Shown one piece after another: positions 15,113-23,492 of a stretch of 29,130 nt of DNA (the first letter of the stretch is position 1; each line of letters begins with the position of its first letter). The stretch lies in NCBI GenBank assembly GCA_910588225.1, contig CAJUQT010000050.1:1-29130 (forward strand). Reading direction: 5' to 3'. The position numbers were made by a program, and so were the translations under genes. Source of the DNA: an uncultured Acetatifactor sp. (GTDB lineage Bacteria > Bacillota > Clostridia > Lachnospirales > Lachnospiraceae). The notes beneath the pieces were generated by a model. The model did not search any database, had not been told where the DNA came from, and saw only the letters and a list, made by a program, of their open reading frames with translations.

Positions 15113-16341
15113 AACGCTTTCCTGTGATATCTCTCCCCCAGCACAGGCGCCGGCATACAGGGCGTATAGGGTGTCCGCCCCTTATAGTTATCCGAAATAC
15201 TTCCCAAGGTATCCCGGGCTGCGGTTACTTCTTCCGGATTCAGAATCCCCCGAATCAGACCCATCAGCCGTTCCGCCGCATTCTCGGCATTCCATACTTC
15301 CGTAATGGTTGTGTAAGCCTTTCTTCCCACACTTCTGCAAAGTTCCCTGTCCTTTACCAGCTTTTCCGCCAGGGCAAATAATTGCTTTGAATCTCCATCC
15401 CTGTAGAGAAACCCATTCTCTCCGTCCGCCACCAGAAAAGGAACGGCTCCGATTAAATGATCCGCCACCAATGCGCAGGCACTGTTCATGGCTTCGTTGG
15501 CCACAGCCCCCCATCCCTCCTGCCTGTCGCTGGTAAACAGAAAGATGTCCGCTTCTTCCATATATCGGCGGACATCGGCAGGAACCTTATAGCCCAGAAG
15601 GCTGACACAGTCTCCCAGTCCGTCCCTTTCCAGCATCTCTTCCATTTGAGGGTACAGCTCCCCGTCACCGATAATATTCATATGGAAGGAAAGCCCTTTT
15701 TCTTTCAGATGTCTTGCCGTCCTCAGCGCAAGCTCCGGGTGCTTCCAGTCAATCATTCGGGCCGCCCAAAGCAGACATGGAATTCTTTCCTTCCCATATC
15801 CCTTTTCCGCCACAAGTCTGTCCACATCATAATGCTTCGTCTCCGGGAAATATCCCCAACAATATTTTTTCCCGGGATAGGCTCTGACAATGCCAAAGTC
15901 TGAAGCCACATACGCACCTGCACAGAGCAGGTACACCTGCTCCTTTCGGTAGCGGGTATGATCATGATACTTTTTTTTCAGTCCCCTGGGAGAAATCGCC
16001 TTCCACTGTCCTGTCTTATACAGTCTCTCGCTGTAACGAATGACCGGTTTTCCCGCCTCCAGTCTGGGAATAATGTAGGATTCCTCGTCTGTCCCGCCGA
16101 ACAGCACCACATCGCAGTCCAGAATCAGCTGCCTGCAGACTGTCTCTTCTTCATAGAAGCACTTCACATAAGGCGGCCTGTCCTCCTGATTCCAGCCCAT
16201 ACGCACCCGCTGTTCCTCCATGGGTTCTGTCTGGATAAAGGTAAATCTTCCTTCCGTAAGCCGGTTCATGGCATTGCAGAAGGGAATCTGGTGATGATTG
16301 ATGTAATTTGACACGAAAGCAAGCTTATAAGATGTCTTCAT
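15109..16341 (-). CDS. Glycosyltransferase family 4 (GT-B)
   Basis: 410 residues from the ATG at 16341. The N-terminal domain starts YKLAFVSNYINHHQIPFCNA, a typical GT-B opening. The C-terminal domain has LLWAARMIDWKHPELALRTA, IIGDGELY, VSLLGYKV and FLFTSDRQEGWGAVANEAMN, the conserved nucleotide-sugar region with an E-x7-E-like spacing. The upstream extension to 16407 lies inside the end of the preceding gene and looks non-native. The chosen start overlaps that gene by 17 nt. Its C-terminal ~25 residues are basic and proline-rich. Sugar specificity is unknown. Confidence 0.9.
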   Translation of the reverse strand: MKTSYKLAFVSNYINHHQIPFCNAMNRLTEGRFTFIQTEPMEEQRVRMGWNQEDRPPYVKCFYEEETVCRQLILDCDVVLFGGTDEESYIIPRLEAGKPVIRYSERLYKTGQWKAISPRGLKKKYHDHTRYRKEQVYLLCAGAYVASDFGIVRAYPGKKYCWGYFPETKHYDVDRLVAEKGYGKERIPCLLWAARMIDWKHPELALRTARHLKEKGLSFHMNIIGDGELYPQMEEMLERDGLGDCVSLLGYKVPADVRRYMEEADIFLFTSDRQEGWGAVANEAMNSACALVADHLIGAVPFLVADGENGFLYRDGDSKQLFALAEKLVKDRELCRSVGRKAYTTITEVWNAENAAERLMGLIRGILNPEEVTAARDTLGSISDNYKGRTPYTPCMPAPVLGERYHRKAL

Positions 16342-17824
16342 ATATTTCCACCAGCCTCCGGTAATTTTCTTCTCTGTTATGTGTCTCCATTGCATGCCTT
16401 CTGGCATTCTCGCAATACCGTTTTCTTTTTTTGGAGTCTCCCCATATTTCCAGCACTGCCTCTGTGAGATTTCCCGCTATTTCTTTCAGTCTGCCGTTTC
16501 GCCTCCCGCCCCCTCTGGATCCTTTCCGCCTTCCTTCCGTTTTCTCCACGCTGCCTTCCCGACATTTTTCCGGCTCTGCCTCGTCCGCATCTCCGGACAG
16601 GATATGCCCTTCATATAGCACACCGTCCTCTCCTCCTGTGAAAATACTGGTAATTCCGCCCACAGACGCGCTGACACACGGCATGCCCAGAAGCATGGCT
16701 TCTCCCAGGGAATTAGGAGAATTCTCCAGTGCCGAAGGACATACGAAGACACTGCTTTTCAGATACCGGTCCAGCATCTGTACCGCATCCAGCTTTCCCA
16801 GAAAGATAACTTTCTCCTCCAGCGCTCCTGCTCTCAGCAGTTCTCTCAGATATTTTCCGTACGCGGATATTTTCAGCTTTTCCTTTAAGGTCTTGTAGTT
16901 CACCAGACTGTTTCCCGCAACATATACCTTTGCATCCGGATATCGTACAAGGATTTCCGGCAGCGCCAGAAGCATATAATGCAGCCCCTTCAGAGGATAA
17001 TCTCCCTGGCTTAGGAAAATGGAATGGGGAATACATTGATCCTCTGCCCACACAGGTCCGTAAAATTCCGGCCGGAGCGTCTCGTTCATCTTGTGATAAC
17101 GGGCATTGGGATTCCAGTTCTCCGCGCTCTGCCGGTCCCAGTCCGTGCGTCCGGTCACATTCCCGGCCAGCCTGATAATCTCCCTTTCTCTATTTCCGCG
17201 GATCCTGAATTTTTCCTGCTGCTGCAGCAGCGTGTCCTTCCGCAGGTAATCCCTCAATGTGGCGGAGTAAATCACCTTCTCCGGCAGATCAGAAAAATAG
17301 GCTTTGGCATACAGAGTACAAAGCCCCTGCAGCCCTACCAGCAGTTTATCTTTTTCCGGCAGAATCCTGCACATGGCCAATGTATGAGGGTATTCTGTGC
17401 CAAAGCAGTGAACCACATCCGGTCTGACCATATCAACGATTTTTTTCAGAACAGGTTCCAGTGACTCATCATATTTTTCAGGATTTCGAGTATCTTCCGG
17501 AAACCCATAGTAATGGAAGCATGCCTCCCCCAACGCCGCCTGTCCTCTGATGATTCTTTCCTCTATAGTACTCCTGCCGTCTTCCTTCCAATGAATGCTT
17601 CTCCCCTGAGGCCACTCCCCTTGAGGCGTATTTTCACAGTGCTTCTCCTCAACACAAATATTACCCATAGGAAAAGCCACGGAAAGGTCAATTCCGTTTT
17701 TCTTCTGATTGGCCAGCACCACATCCGCCAGACCGCTGAGCCATCCTTCTTTGCTGGATGCCTCCACACCCATCTGCTTTGCCGCCGCAGGCAGAATAAT
17801 ATTACACAGCCACAAAACTTTCAT
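16325..17824 (-). CDS. Glycosyltransferase family 4 with a basic low-complexity insert
   Basis: 499 residues from the ATG at 17824; a GTG at 17830 is the alternative. A GT-B N-domain begins MKVLWLCNIILP. The C-domain shows SIFLSQGDYPLKGLHYMLLA, YVAGNSLVN, VIFLGKLD and the donor-site segment ENSPNSLGEAMLLGMPCVSA. After EDGVLYEGHI there is an insert of about 35 residues that is first acidic (DADEAEPEK) then very basic (GRRKGSRGGGRRNGRL), absent from typical members. The start overlaps the stop of a possible 34-residue ORF (ATGA at 17821-17824). The insert is read from high-GC, G/A-rich sequence at about 16485-16590. Confidence 0.88.
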   Translation of the reverse strand: MKVLWLCNIILPAAAKQMGVEASSKEGWLSGLADVVLANQKKNGIDLSVAFPMGNICVEEKHCENTPQGEWPQGRSIHWKEDGRSTIEERIIRGQAALGEACFHYYGFPEDTRNPEKYDESLEPVLKKIVDMVRPDVVHCFGTEYPHTLAMCRILPEKDKLLVGLQGLCTLYAKAYFSDLPEKVIYSATLRDYLRKDTLLQQQEKFRIRGNREREIIRLAGNVTGRTDWDRQSAENWNPNARYHKMNETLRPEFYGPVWAEDQCIPHSIFLSQGDYPLKGLHYMLLALPEILVRYPDAKVYVAGNSLVNYKTLKEKLKISAYGKYLRELLRAGALEEKVIFLGKLDAVQMLDRYLKSSVFVCPSALENSPNSLGEAMLLGMPCVSASVGGITSIFTGGEDGVLYEGHILSGDADEAEPEKCREGSVEKTEGRRKGSRGGGRRNGRLKEIAGNLTEAVLEIWGDSKKRKRYCENARRHAMETHNREENYRRLVEIYEDIL

Positions 17825-17925
17825 TCGCACTTTCCCTTTCTCCGCACAGCTTTACGATTCCTGCCCCATCGCCGCCTGCCGTGGACTTCCCCAAACAGTT
17901 CATTCAGTTGCTGAATTGTCCTCAT
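17821..17925 (-). CDS. Possible 34-residue basic protein coupled to the GT4 gene
   Basis: ATG at 17925, stop overlapping the GT4 start as ATGA. It begins MRTIQQLNELFGEVHGRRRW and ends in a very basic tail (RNRKAVRRKGKCE). It fills most of the gap between the EpsG-family gene (stop 17947) and the GT4 gene. The nearest Shine-Dalgarno-like GGAG is only 2 nt from the ATG. An ATTCAG/CTGAAT dyad lies within it. It may be a real small protein, a translational-coupling leader, or chance. Confidence 0.35.
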   Translation of the reverse strand: MRTIQQLNELFGEVHGRRRWGRNRKAVRRKGKCE

Positions 17926-17946
17926 ATCTCCGCAGGCCTGTCTCCA

Positions 17947-19083
17947 TCAGTCAAATATCCAGTTCAAATAAGGCAGAAGCCTTACATCCACCGCATACAT
18001 TCCCCGCAGGAGAAATGCAAAATATATCCCAAAAGCGCCGATTACCCCGACATAGCAGATTCTGCGCAGCCACCCAGTCTTCATCTGTGCCAAAATCACC
18101 GGAAGCAGAAATACCTGGGAAATAATCATATAATATCCGATTCTGGAAACCTCCGGAATAAAGGAACCGCAGCAATACACTGCCAATCCGAACAGATTCA
18201 GGAAGAAATAAAAGCGACTCCGTATGTCTTCCCGCAGACTCCGCCGATAACAAATCGCACACAGCCCCAACGCACAGACACATTTCAGGATATTCACATA
18301 GGACAGCTGCCCGTTGTCGAACGCCGAGTCCCTATAATAGGGATAGAACCAGAATATAATCTCCCGGTACAGACTCTGACCGAAAATCAGCGTACAGATA
18401 AAAGCGCCGCCTGCCAGATAATGCCACCTTTTTAAAGGCGCTGCCGCCAGATACCGGGCCGCCAGATACACCGGAATCACTATCAGGATAGATTTGTGAA
18501 ACATAACTCCCAGCAATATCCAGAATACAAATTTTCCGTATTCCCCCCGGAGCACATACTTCATTGCATAAAATGCAATGGCCAGCGCCAGATAATACCT
18601 GACTGAATTCAGACTGTTAAAATAATATCCCCCTGTCATCAGCAGGTACAGGGAAAAAGCAAAACTGCTCCCCTGATCACTCAGTGCTTTTACGAAGAAA
18701 AAAACAGTTACCAACGAAAAAAAGGCGAATACTGGCAGATATTCGTCATAGCCAAACAACAGCTGAATCCATTTTACAATATAATTGAAGCCAAACTCCG
18801 AAGACACATGTCGACTCTGGGCAATCAGATTGAAATTAAACCGATACACCCAATAGTCATTTCCCACAGCAATTCTGCATGCTGACACTCCTGTCAGCAG
18901 ACAATAAATAGCAAATATGGCAATTCGATTCCGGGCCAGCCTCCGCTCGCACAAAATACTTCCTTTCCGTTGGTATGTTCCCTTTCCCACCCGAAATGGC
19001 ACATATTCCGCATTATCCACACATAGCCCCAGAACTACCGTGACTATCGTCAGTCCCACATAAACCAACGCGCTCCGCTCCAT
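17947..19083 (-). CDS. EpsG-family membrane protein, probable polysaccharide polymerase
   Basis: 378 residues from the ATG at 19083. Around ten hydrophobic helices run through the protein, starting SALVYVGLTIVTVVLGLCV. The conserved EpsG-family features are visible: an early loop RIAVGNDYWVYRFNF, then EFGFNYIVKWIQLLFGYDEY, and FHKSILIVIPVYLAAR. The family has a Wzy-like role, polymerising lipid-linked repeat units at the outer membrane leaflet. The open frame extends to 19176, but GGAGG precedes the ATG at 19083 and the preceding gene ends 5 nt before it, so the longer start is unlikely. It is the only polymerase candidate in the window. Confidence 0.88.
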   Translation of the reverse strand: MERSALVYVGLTIVTVVLGLCVDNAEYVPFRVGKGTYQRKGSILCERRLARNRIAIFAIYCLLTGVSACRIAVGNDYWVYRFNFNLIAQSRHVSSEFGFNYIVKWIQLLFGYDEYLPVFAFFSLVTVFFFVKALSDQGSSFAFSLYLLMTGGYYFNSLNSVRYYLALAIAFYAMKYVLRGEYGKFVFWILLGVMFHKSILIVIPVYLAARYLAAAPLKRWHYLAGGAFICTLIFGQSLYREIIFWFYPYYRDSAFDNGQLSYVNILKCVCALGLCAICYRRSLREDIRSRFYFFLNLFGLAVYCCGSFIPEVSRIGYYMIISQVFLLPVILAQMKTGWLRRICYVGVIGAFGIYFAFLLRGMYAVDVRLLPYLNWIFD

Positions 19084-19088
19084 AGGCA

Positions 19089-19886
19089 CTATTCCTCCAG
19101 ATTCCCGGACCGCTTTCCTTCCTTTGCGGCACTTCTCATCCATTTGTACGCCTGTCTCAACGGCACATTCCTGCACAGTTTATCCCTGTGAGCCAGCAGG
19201 AAACGCAATGCCATGATGCCGTTCAATCCACCGTACAAGTAGCGATACAGCACACCTCTGTCTCGAAAGAACTTCTCGTTATACCCCTCAAACCAGCTGG
19301 ACTCCCCTTCCGTCTCCCGTGCAATGGTAATCGGTGCGGTATATACCGAATATCCCTTATCCATGAATTCCTTCAAAAACAGACTGTCCTCCCCGTTGCT
19401 GTACTTTGCCCCGCCTCCAAACAGCAGGGAAAACATCACCCCCGAGGAAAGCAGACTGCTCCGGCGCACAGCAAAGCTCACCGCTCCATATCGCCCGCAG
19501 TTATACCAATGCACACGCTTTCGCTCCGTAATATGGTAAGTTTTGCGCTTTTCATTTACCGTAACATTAAAAAGTATCATATCTGCATCATGATTCCGCC
19601 GAAATTCCTCTGCCACAGCCTCGGCATACCCGGGTTCATATACAATATCCGCATCGGAAAAAAGGCAGATGTCACCGTCCGCCCGCATAATCGCTTCATT
19701 TCGGCTTCTGCCCACACCCCTTTCAGGAAAAGAATAAAATTTAACCAAATGGCCCTCATGTTCTATTTCTTCAACCCACAACCTGTCACATTGGTTAATG
19801 ATCACTGCGTCCGACGCCAGCTTCATCCGGCCAATCAGTGCCTGGGGCTCCTCGTTCATAACCGATACCAGCACCTGAACTCTCAT
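19089..19886 (-). CDS. Glycosyltransferase family 2
   Basis: 265 residues from the ATG at 19886 (AAGGG about 7 nt upstream); a less likely ATG is at 19907. The GT-A core shows VLVSVMNEEPQALIGRM, ERGVGRSRNEAI, and the metal-binding ICLFSDADIVYEPGY. A later GGGAKYSNGEDSLFLKEF segment resembles the acceptor-side region (GGAxxEDxxL) of galactosaminyl-type GT2 enzymes. It lies between the chain-length protein and the EpsG-family polymerase. Substrate not assignable. Confidence 0.88.
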   Translation of the reverse strand: MRVQVLVSVMNEEPQALIGRMKLASDAVIINQCDRLWVEEIEHEGHLVKFYSFPERGVGRSRNEAIMRADGDICLFSDADIVYEPGYAEAVAEEFRRNHDADMILFNVTVNEKRKTYHITERKRVHWYNCGRYGAVSFAVRRSSLLSSGVMFSLLFGGGAKYSNGEDSLFLKEFMDKGYSVYTAPITIARETEGESSWFEGYNEKFFRDRGVLYRYLYGGLNGIMALRFLLAHRDKLCRNVPLRQAYKWMRSAAKEGKRSGNLEE

Positions 19887-19919
19887 TTCCTTTCCCTTTC
19901 CACTCATCTGACTTTTTTA

Positions 19920-20034
19920 TTAACTATCCGACGCCTTTTCATTCTGTCTCCCGCCAATGTAGTTGTTCACATAAGACACTGAACGATTACCCGCCAGTCT
20001 CCTTCTGCCTCCGGTATAATCAAAATCTGTACCT
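19920..20034 (-). other. Intercistronic region with open frame lacking a start and a shared repeat core
   Basis: The 127-nt gap after the chain-length gene is open in the +1 frame for 38 codons (…GTDFDYTGGRRRLAG…), directly continuing past that gene's stop, but has no start codon with a ribosome binding site. It also carries a GTTCAGTG-type motif (near 19976-20000) similar to the one at 23447-23488. It is either a short untranslated spacer or the relic of a longer C-terminus. Confidence 0.3.
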
Positions 20035-21105
20035 TTAAATGTACAGGTGATAATATGTGCGAATCAGTTTCTCGTCTGCATCCCATAGAACAGCAGCCGT
20101 CACTTTGCAGTCCTGCTGCTCCAGGTATTCCAGCACATGCTCCAGCTTTCTCCCCACATGGCTGCCCGCCTTTACCGCCAGCAGAATTCCCCCAGCCTCC
20201 CGAAGCTTCTCACAGACTTCCGGACAATTAAGCGGAGATTGCACCGCAAACCAGCTGTCATCCACTGTCTCGGCACAGGAACTTTTCAGCAGACCCAATA
20301 CCTCTTCCGGATTCAGCTGTTCCTCCGCCGGGCAGACAGCCACAGAAATCCTTTTTCCATCTCCCTCTTCCCTCCGGAAAAAGTATTTCATGCTTTCGGC
20401 AAATTCCCTACTTTTCGGAGTCCCTGCCGTCCTCAATCCATATCTTCTCCAAAGAGAGGCCGGCAGCCAGATACTGTCGTCTCCTGTCTCCTTCAGCAGG
20501 AAAAAGATTACAGCAAAAAAGCAGGACAGCACCGCACTCAGAATCAATGCCCTTCCCACTCTGACATCAGGGACCACTTCCACAGCCACATCCCCTGGAT
20601 CAACCACATGGACGGATGCAATCTCCCTGATTTCCGATGCCAAAGCCCCGGTCATCACCGTTTCCACTCCGGCGGCAATCCGTATGCTTTTTTCCGGATC
20701 ATCTGTGGTGACAATGGTGGACGGCATCCTCAAATCCGACGCCAGATCGGCCTGCAGCGCCTCAGCCAGTTCCTGCTCACTCATTATTCCCCCGCCTTCT
20801 CCGTCTTCCGCCAGGTAAGTCTGCAGATTTTCCAGGAACATTTCGGACCGAATATAAGTCGTCCAGGTGGCCTGGTTGATATACACCTGCCCTACATCCT
20901 TCTCATCCTGCACATCATATTCCACCCGATAGACAGAGACAGCCTTATAAAAAGTCGGCCCCTGCAGCAATACATTTTTCACATAGTAGCCGCCCCCGAA
21001 TACCACAGTTCCCAAAATCGTCAGCCCCGCTATGACCGGCAGTCTGTACAGCATACGAAGTATCGTAAGTTTTAAATCAAAAGCTTCCTTCCCGTAATAT
21101 CTCAT
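20035..21105 (-). CDS. Wzz/YveK-like chain-length protein with degenerate BY-kinase-like tail
   Basis: 356 residues. A cytosolic N-terminus is followed by a helix (~22-42, LPVIAGLTILGTVVFGGGYY), an extracytoplasmic domain (~43-185, including TWTTYIRSEMFLENLQTYL) and a second helix (~187-206). This is the usual topology of Gram-positive Wzz/CapA-like proteins. The remaining ~150 cytoplasmic residues resemble the P-loop domain of BY-kinases in layout (FAESMKYFFR, then SSCAETVDDSW, then AGGILLAVKAGSHVGRKLEHVLEYLEQ). No Walker A glycine-rich loop or Tyr-rich tail is seen. No separate kinase gene is nearby. It probably controls chain length with the EpsG-family polymerase. The tail could be a regulatory remnant. 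Confidence 0.82.
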   Translation of the reverse strand: MRYYGKEAFDLKLTILRMLYRLPVIAGLTILGTVVFGGGYYVKNVLLQGPTFYKAVSVYRVEYDVQDEKDVGQVYINQATWTTYIRSEMFLENLQTYLAEDGEGGGIMSEQELAEALQADLASDLRMPSTIVTTDDPEKSIRIAAGVETVMTGALASEIREIASVHVVDPGDVAVEVVPDVRVGRALILSAVLSCFFAVIFFLLKETGDDSIWLPASLWRRYGLRTAGTPKSREFAESMKYFFRREEGDGKRISVAVCPAEEQLNPEEVLGLLKSSCAETVDDSWFAVQSPLNCPEVCEKLREAGGILLAVKAGSHVGRKLEHVLEYLEQQDCKVTAAVLWDADEKLIRTYYHLYI

Positions 21106-21113
21106 TCCGCACC

Positions 21114-22565
21114 CTATTCCTCTTCCTCATTCCCCTGCTTTCTCTGTTTCTCCTCCCGCAGTGCCGTAATCTGTTCACTCTCAATTCCTTCGGTACTGTC
21201 AGGCCAAAGCAGTACCTTCAGCGTCAGCAGCATCAGCTTCAAGTCCAGCCATACGGAATAGTTCTCAATATAAGTCAGATCCAGCTTCAACTTATCATAG
21301 GGTGAAGTATTATATTTTCCGTATACCTGGGCAAATCCGGCCAGCCCTGCCTTCACCTTCATTCGGTAGATAAACTCCGGCATAACCTCCATATACTGCG
21401 CAATAATTTCCGGCCGTTCCGGCCTGGGACCGATAAAGGACATGTCTCCCTTCAGAATATTGAACAGCTGCGGCAGCTCGTCGATTCTACATTTTCTGAT
21501 AAACCTGCCGATGGGGGTAATGCGGTCGTCATTTTTCCGGGCCAGCCTGGCAACCCCGTCCTTCTCCGCATCCGTTCTCATACTGCGAAACTTCATAATA
21601 TTAAAACGTTTCTGATTCACAGTGCATCTGACCTGTTTATACAATATGGGCCCTCCGTCATACAGCTTAATGGCAATCGCCGCCAGCAGCATGATAGGAG
21701 ACGCAATTACCAGCAGAATCAGTGAAAAGATTAAATCCATCCCCCTCTTAATCCAGCGCTGTTCCATGGTAAGGCTGTATTCCCTGGTCAACAGGAGAGG
21801 GCTGTCAAACACATGAAGCTCCTCCGCCCCCATCAGAATCACATCTGTTATCTTAGGCAGCATATAAAACCGAATTGATCTGGCATAGCAGAATTTAATC
21901 AGCGGCGTCCTGTCCTTCACAGATATGTCCCCCAACAGAACCGCGTTGCACTCTCCTGCCTCATAAGCCCGCAAAATAGCGGCGCAGAGCGCGTCAAAGC
22001 CTTCACTCACATGAATAGCTCCTGTTATAATATATTTGTCTTTGCGGCTCTCAAATTTACTGTAGATTCCCGCCGCAGGCCTGTCTCCATAGACCAGAAA
22101 CAGCCTGCGCGGCGGAAAAATAAAGCGATAAATGCGGTTTGCCACATTGATATACACCACCACGATGATTGTCTGGTAAAACATCATGGTTATAAATACA
22201 TCCGGAACAAACAGCTGGGTGGCCATAACGGACAGTTCACAGTAAATCAGGATATTGGCAATCAAAGTGGCAAATATCTGGGAAAAAATCAATTCCACGT
22301 TTTTCAGATACCCAAGTCGCATTCCTCCGTACATGGAAGACAAGAACACCAGAATAGCCCCGTATATGGCTATTTCCAGCATATTTCCCTTGAACCACAG
22401 TTGTCTCCACACCTCTTCTATAATACTGTACCGAAAATGGTTCATCCAGCAGTAGGCGAACACACCTGCCTCCAGCCCCAGACAGATCCCGGACAGGCAT
22501 AGATTCACCAGTCGTTTCAGACTTTCCCGTTGTCTTAGTTTTCTTTCGTTTCTGTCTGCATTCAA
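21114..22565 (-). CDS. Exopolysaccharide polyprenyl glycosylphosphotransferase, full length
   Basis: 483 residues. Four N-terminal helices (about 20-150) are followed by a nucleotide-binding-like middle domain (RRLFLVYGDRPAAGIYSKF onward), a fifth helix (DLIFSLILLVIASPIMLLAA) and the catalytic sugar-transferase domain: YDGGPILYKQVRCTVNQKRF, IMKFRSMRTDAE, CRIDELPQLFNILKGDMSF, GPRPERP. It links the first sugar phosphate to undecaprenyl phosphate. The start is a TTG at 22565 with a perfect AGGAGG 8 nt upstream; the nearby ATG is out of frame. It lies 8 nt upstream of the chain-length gene. A second, shorter initiating enzyme exists at 3539-4396. Confidence 0.93.
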   Translation of the reverse strand: MNADRNERKLRQRESLKRLVNLCLSGICLGLEAGVFAYCWMNHFRYSIIEEVWRQLWFKGNMLEIAIYGAILVFLSSMYGGMRLGYLKNVELIFSQIFATLIANILIYCELSVMATQLFVPDVFITMMFYQTIIVVVYINVANRIYRFIFPPRRLFLVYGDRPAAGIYSKFESRKDKYIITGAIHVSEGFDALCAAILRAYEAGECNAVLLGDISVKDRTPLIKFCYARSIRFYMLPKITDVILMGAEELHVFDSPLLLTREYSLTMEQRWIKRGMDLIFSLILLVIASPIMLLAAIAIKLYDGGPILYKQVRCTVNQKRFNIMKFRSMRTDAEKDGVARLARKNDDRITPIGRFIRKCRIDELPQLFNILKGDMSFIGPRPERPEIIAQYMEVMPEFIYRMKVKAGLAGFAQVYGKYNTSPYDKLKLDLTYIENYSVWLDLKLMLLTLKVLLWPDSTEGIESEQITALREEKQRKQGNEEEE

Positions 22566-22607
22566 AGCAGGGTCCTCCTAATTAACTCTCCGTCTCAAAC
22601 GCCGGGG

Positions 22608-23366
22608 CTACACTCTTCTCTTCACAGCCCGTATCGCCCAGAAGCAAAAATGATATGCACTGCGGATCGGATTTAAGCCTTCCGCCTGACGGTACAGATT
22701 CCAGATACGCCGAAGCGCTTCCACCTTATTGGAAGAAAGACTCTTCCCCGACCGACGGTATCTCACCAGATTCTCATCCAACCCGTATGCGGTGTAGCCG
22801 CTGCGCAGCACACGAAACCACAGCGCAGTATCCTCGCTCTTCATTACAGGCATCTCCAGCAGCTTTCTGTCAATCTTCTCTGTGTCAAACATCACCGTAG
22901 TGGTAAAAATTGTCGTATTGCTCAGTGCCTGCCTGTAGTTCAAAGTCCCGGGTACATGCACCACTTTTCCGGTTCCCCGGCCGCTTTCATCCGCAAATTC
23001 ATACCCGGTAAAAACAAACGCGGCATTCTTTTCTTTCAGAAATGCCAGCTCCCGTTCCAGCTTTTCCGGCACCCACAGATCATCGGCATCCAGATAAGCA
23101 ATATATCTGCCCTTCGCTTCCTGCAGTCCCCGGTTCCTGGCCCGGGCGGCACCTCCGTTGGAAGGCTGATAAATCAGTCGAATTCTCGGGTCCTTTCGCT
23201 GTTCCAGATAATCTCTTATCTTCTCCACAGTTTCATCCCTGCTGCCATCCTCCACCAGAAGCAGCTCCCAGCCAGGCCAGGTCTGTGCCTCCACACAGTC
23301 CAAAGTCTCCGTAATATATTTTTCCACATTATATACAGGTACTATAATACTGACCAGTTCATCCAT
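22608..23366 (-). CDS. Glycosyltransferase family 2
   Basis: 252 residues from the ATG at 23366 (AAAGGA 5 nt upstream); the open frame reaches 23423. GT-A motifs: LVSIIVPVYNVEKYI, LLVEDGSRDETVE, QPSNGGAARARNRGL and the metal site YIAYLDADDLW, then KSEDTALWFRVL. It is similar in layout to teichoic-acid and CpsJ-like enzymes. It sits just upstream of the initiating transferase, separated by 42 nt that hold only the next ribosome binding site. Confidence 0.9.
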   Translation of the reverse strand: MDELVSIIVPVYNVEKYITETLDCVEAQTWPGWELLLVEDGSRDETVEKIRDYLEQRKDPRIRLIYQPSNGGAARARNRGLQEAKGRYIAYLDADDLWVPEKLERELAFLKEKNAAFVFTGYEFADESGRGTGKVVHVPGTLNYRQALSNTTIFTTTVMFDTEKIDRKLLEMPVMKSEDTALWFRVLRSGYTAYGLDENLVRYRRSGKSLSSNKVEALRRIWNLYRQAEGLNPIRSAYHFCFWAIRAVKRRV

Positions 23367-23446
23367 AGAAATCCTTTCCGTATCTCCGAACCTGCAACCG
23401 TTCGCTTCTCGTATCTCCGACAATTCTTTTATTCAGTGCAGCATTT

Positions 23447-23488
23447 CAGCCAGGGCACTGAACTGTTACCATTCAGTCTAATTGGCTG
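23447..23488. repeat. Nested palindromic element between two operon genes
   Basis: Outer arms CAGCCA / TGGCTG enclose inner arms ACTGAA / TTCAGT around a short spacer that includes GTTACC. The core GTTCAGTG and GGTAA is also found at about 19976-20000. Position between genes and dyad symmetry suggest a dispersed intergenic repeat or RNA hairpin; no T tract follows. Confidence 0.45.
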
Positions 23489-23492
23489 TGCG

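Noticed and set aside
18310..18325. Spo0A-box-like TTGTCGAA
   Set aside because: It is inside the EpsG-family coding sequence, matches only partly and is not near a promoter.
20137..21075. Plus-strand open frame of 312 codons
   Set aside because: Antisense to the chain-length protein gene, which has the expected two-helix topology; the plus frame has atypical composition (His, Gln, Arg-rich).
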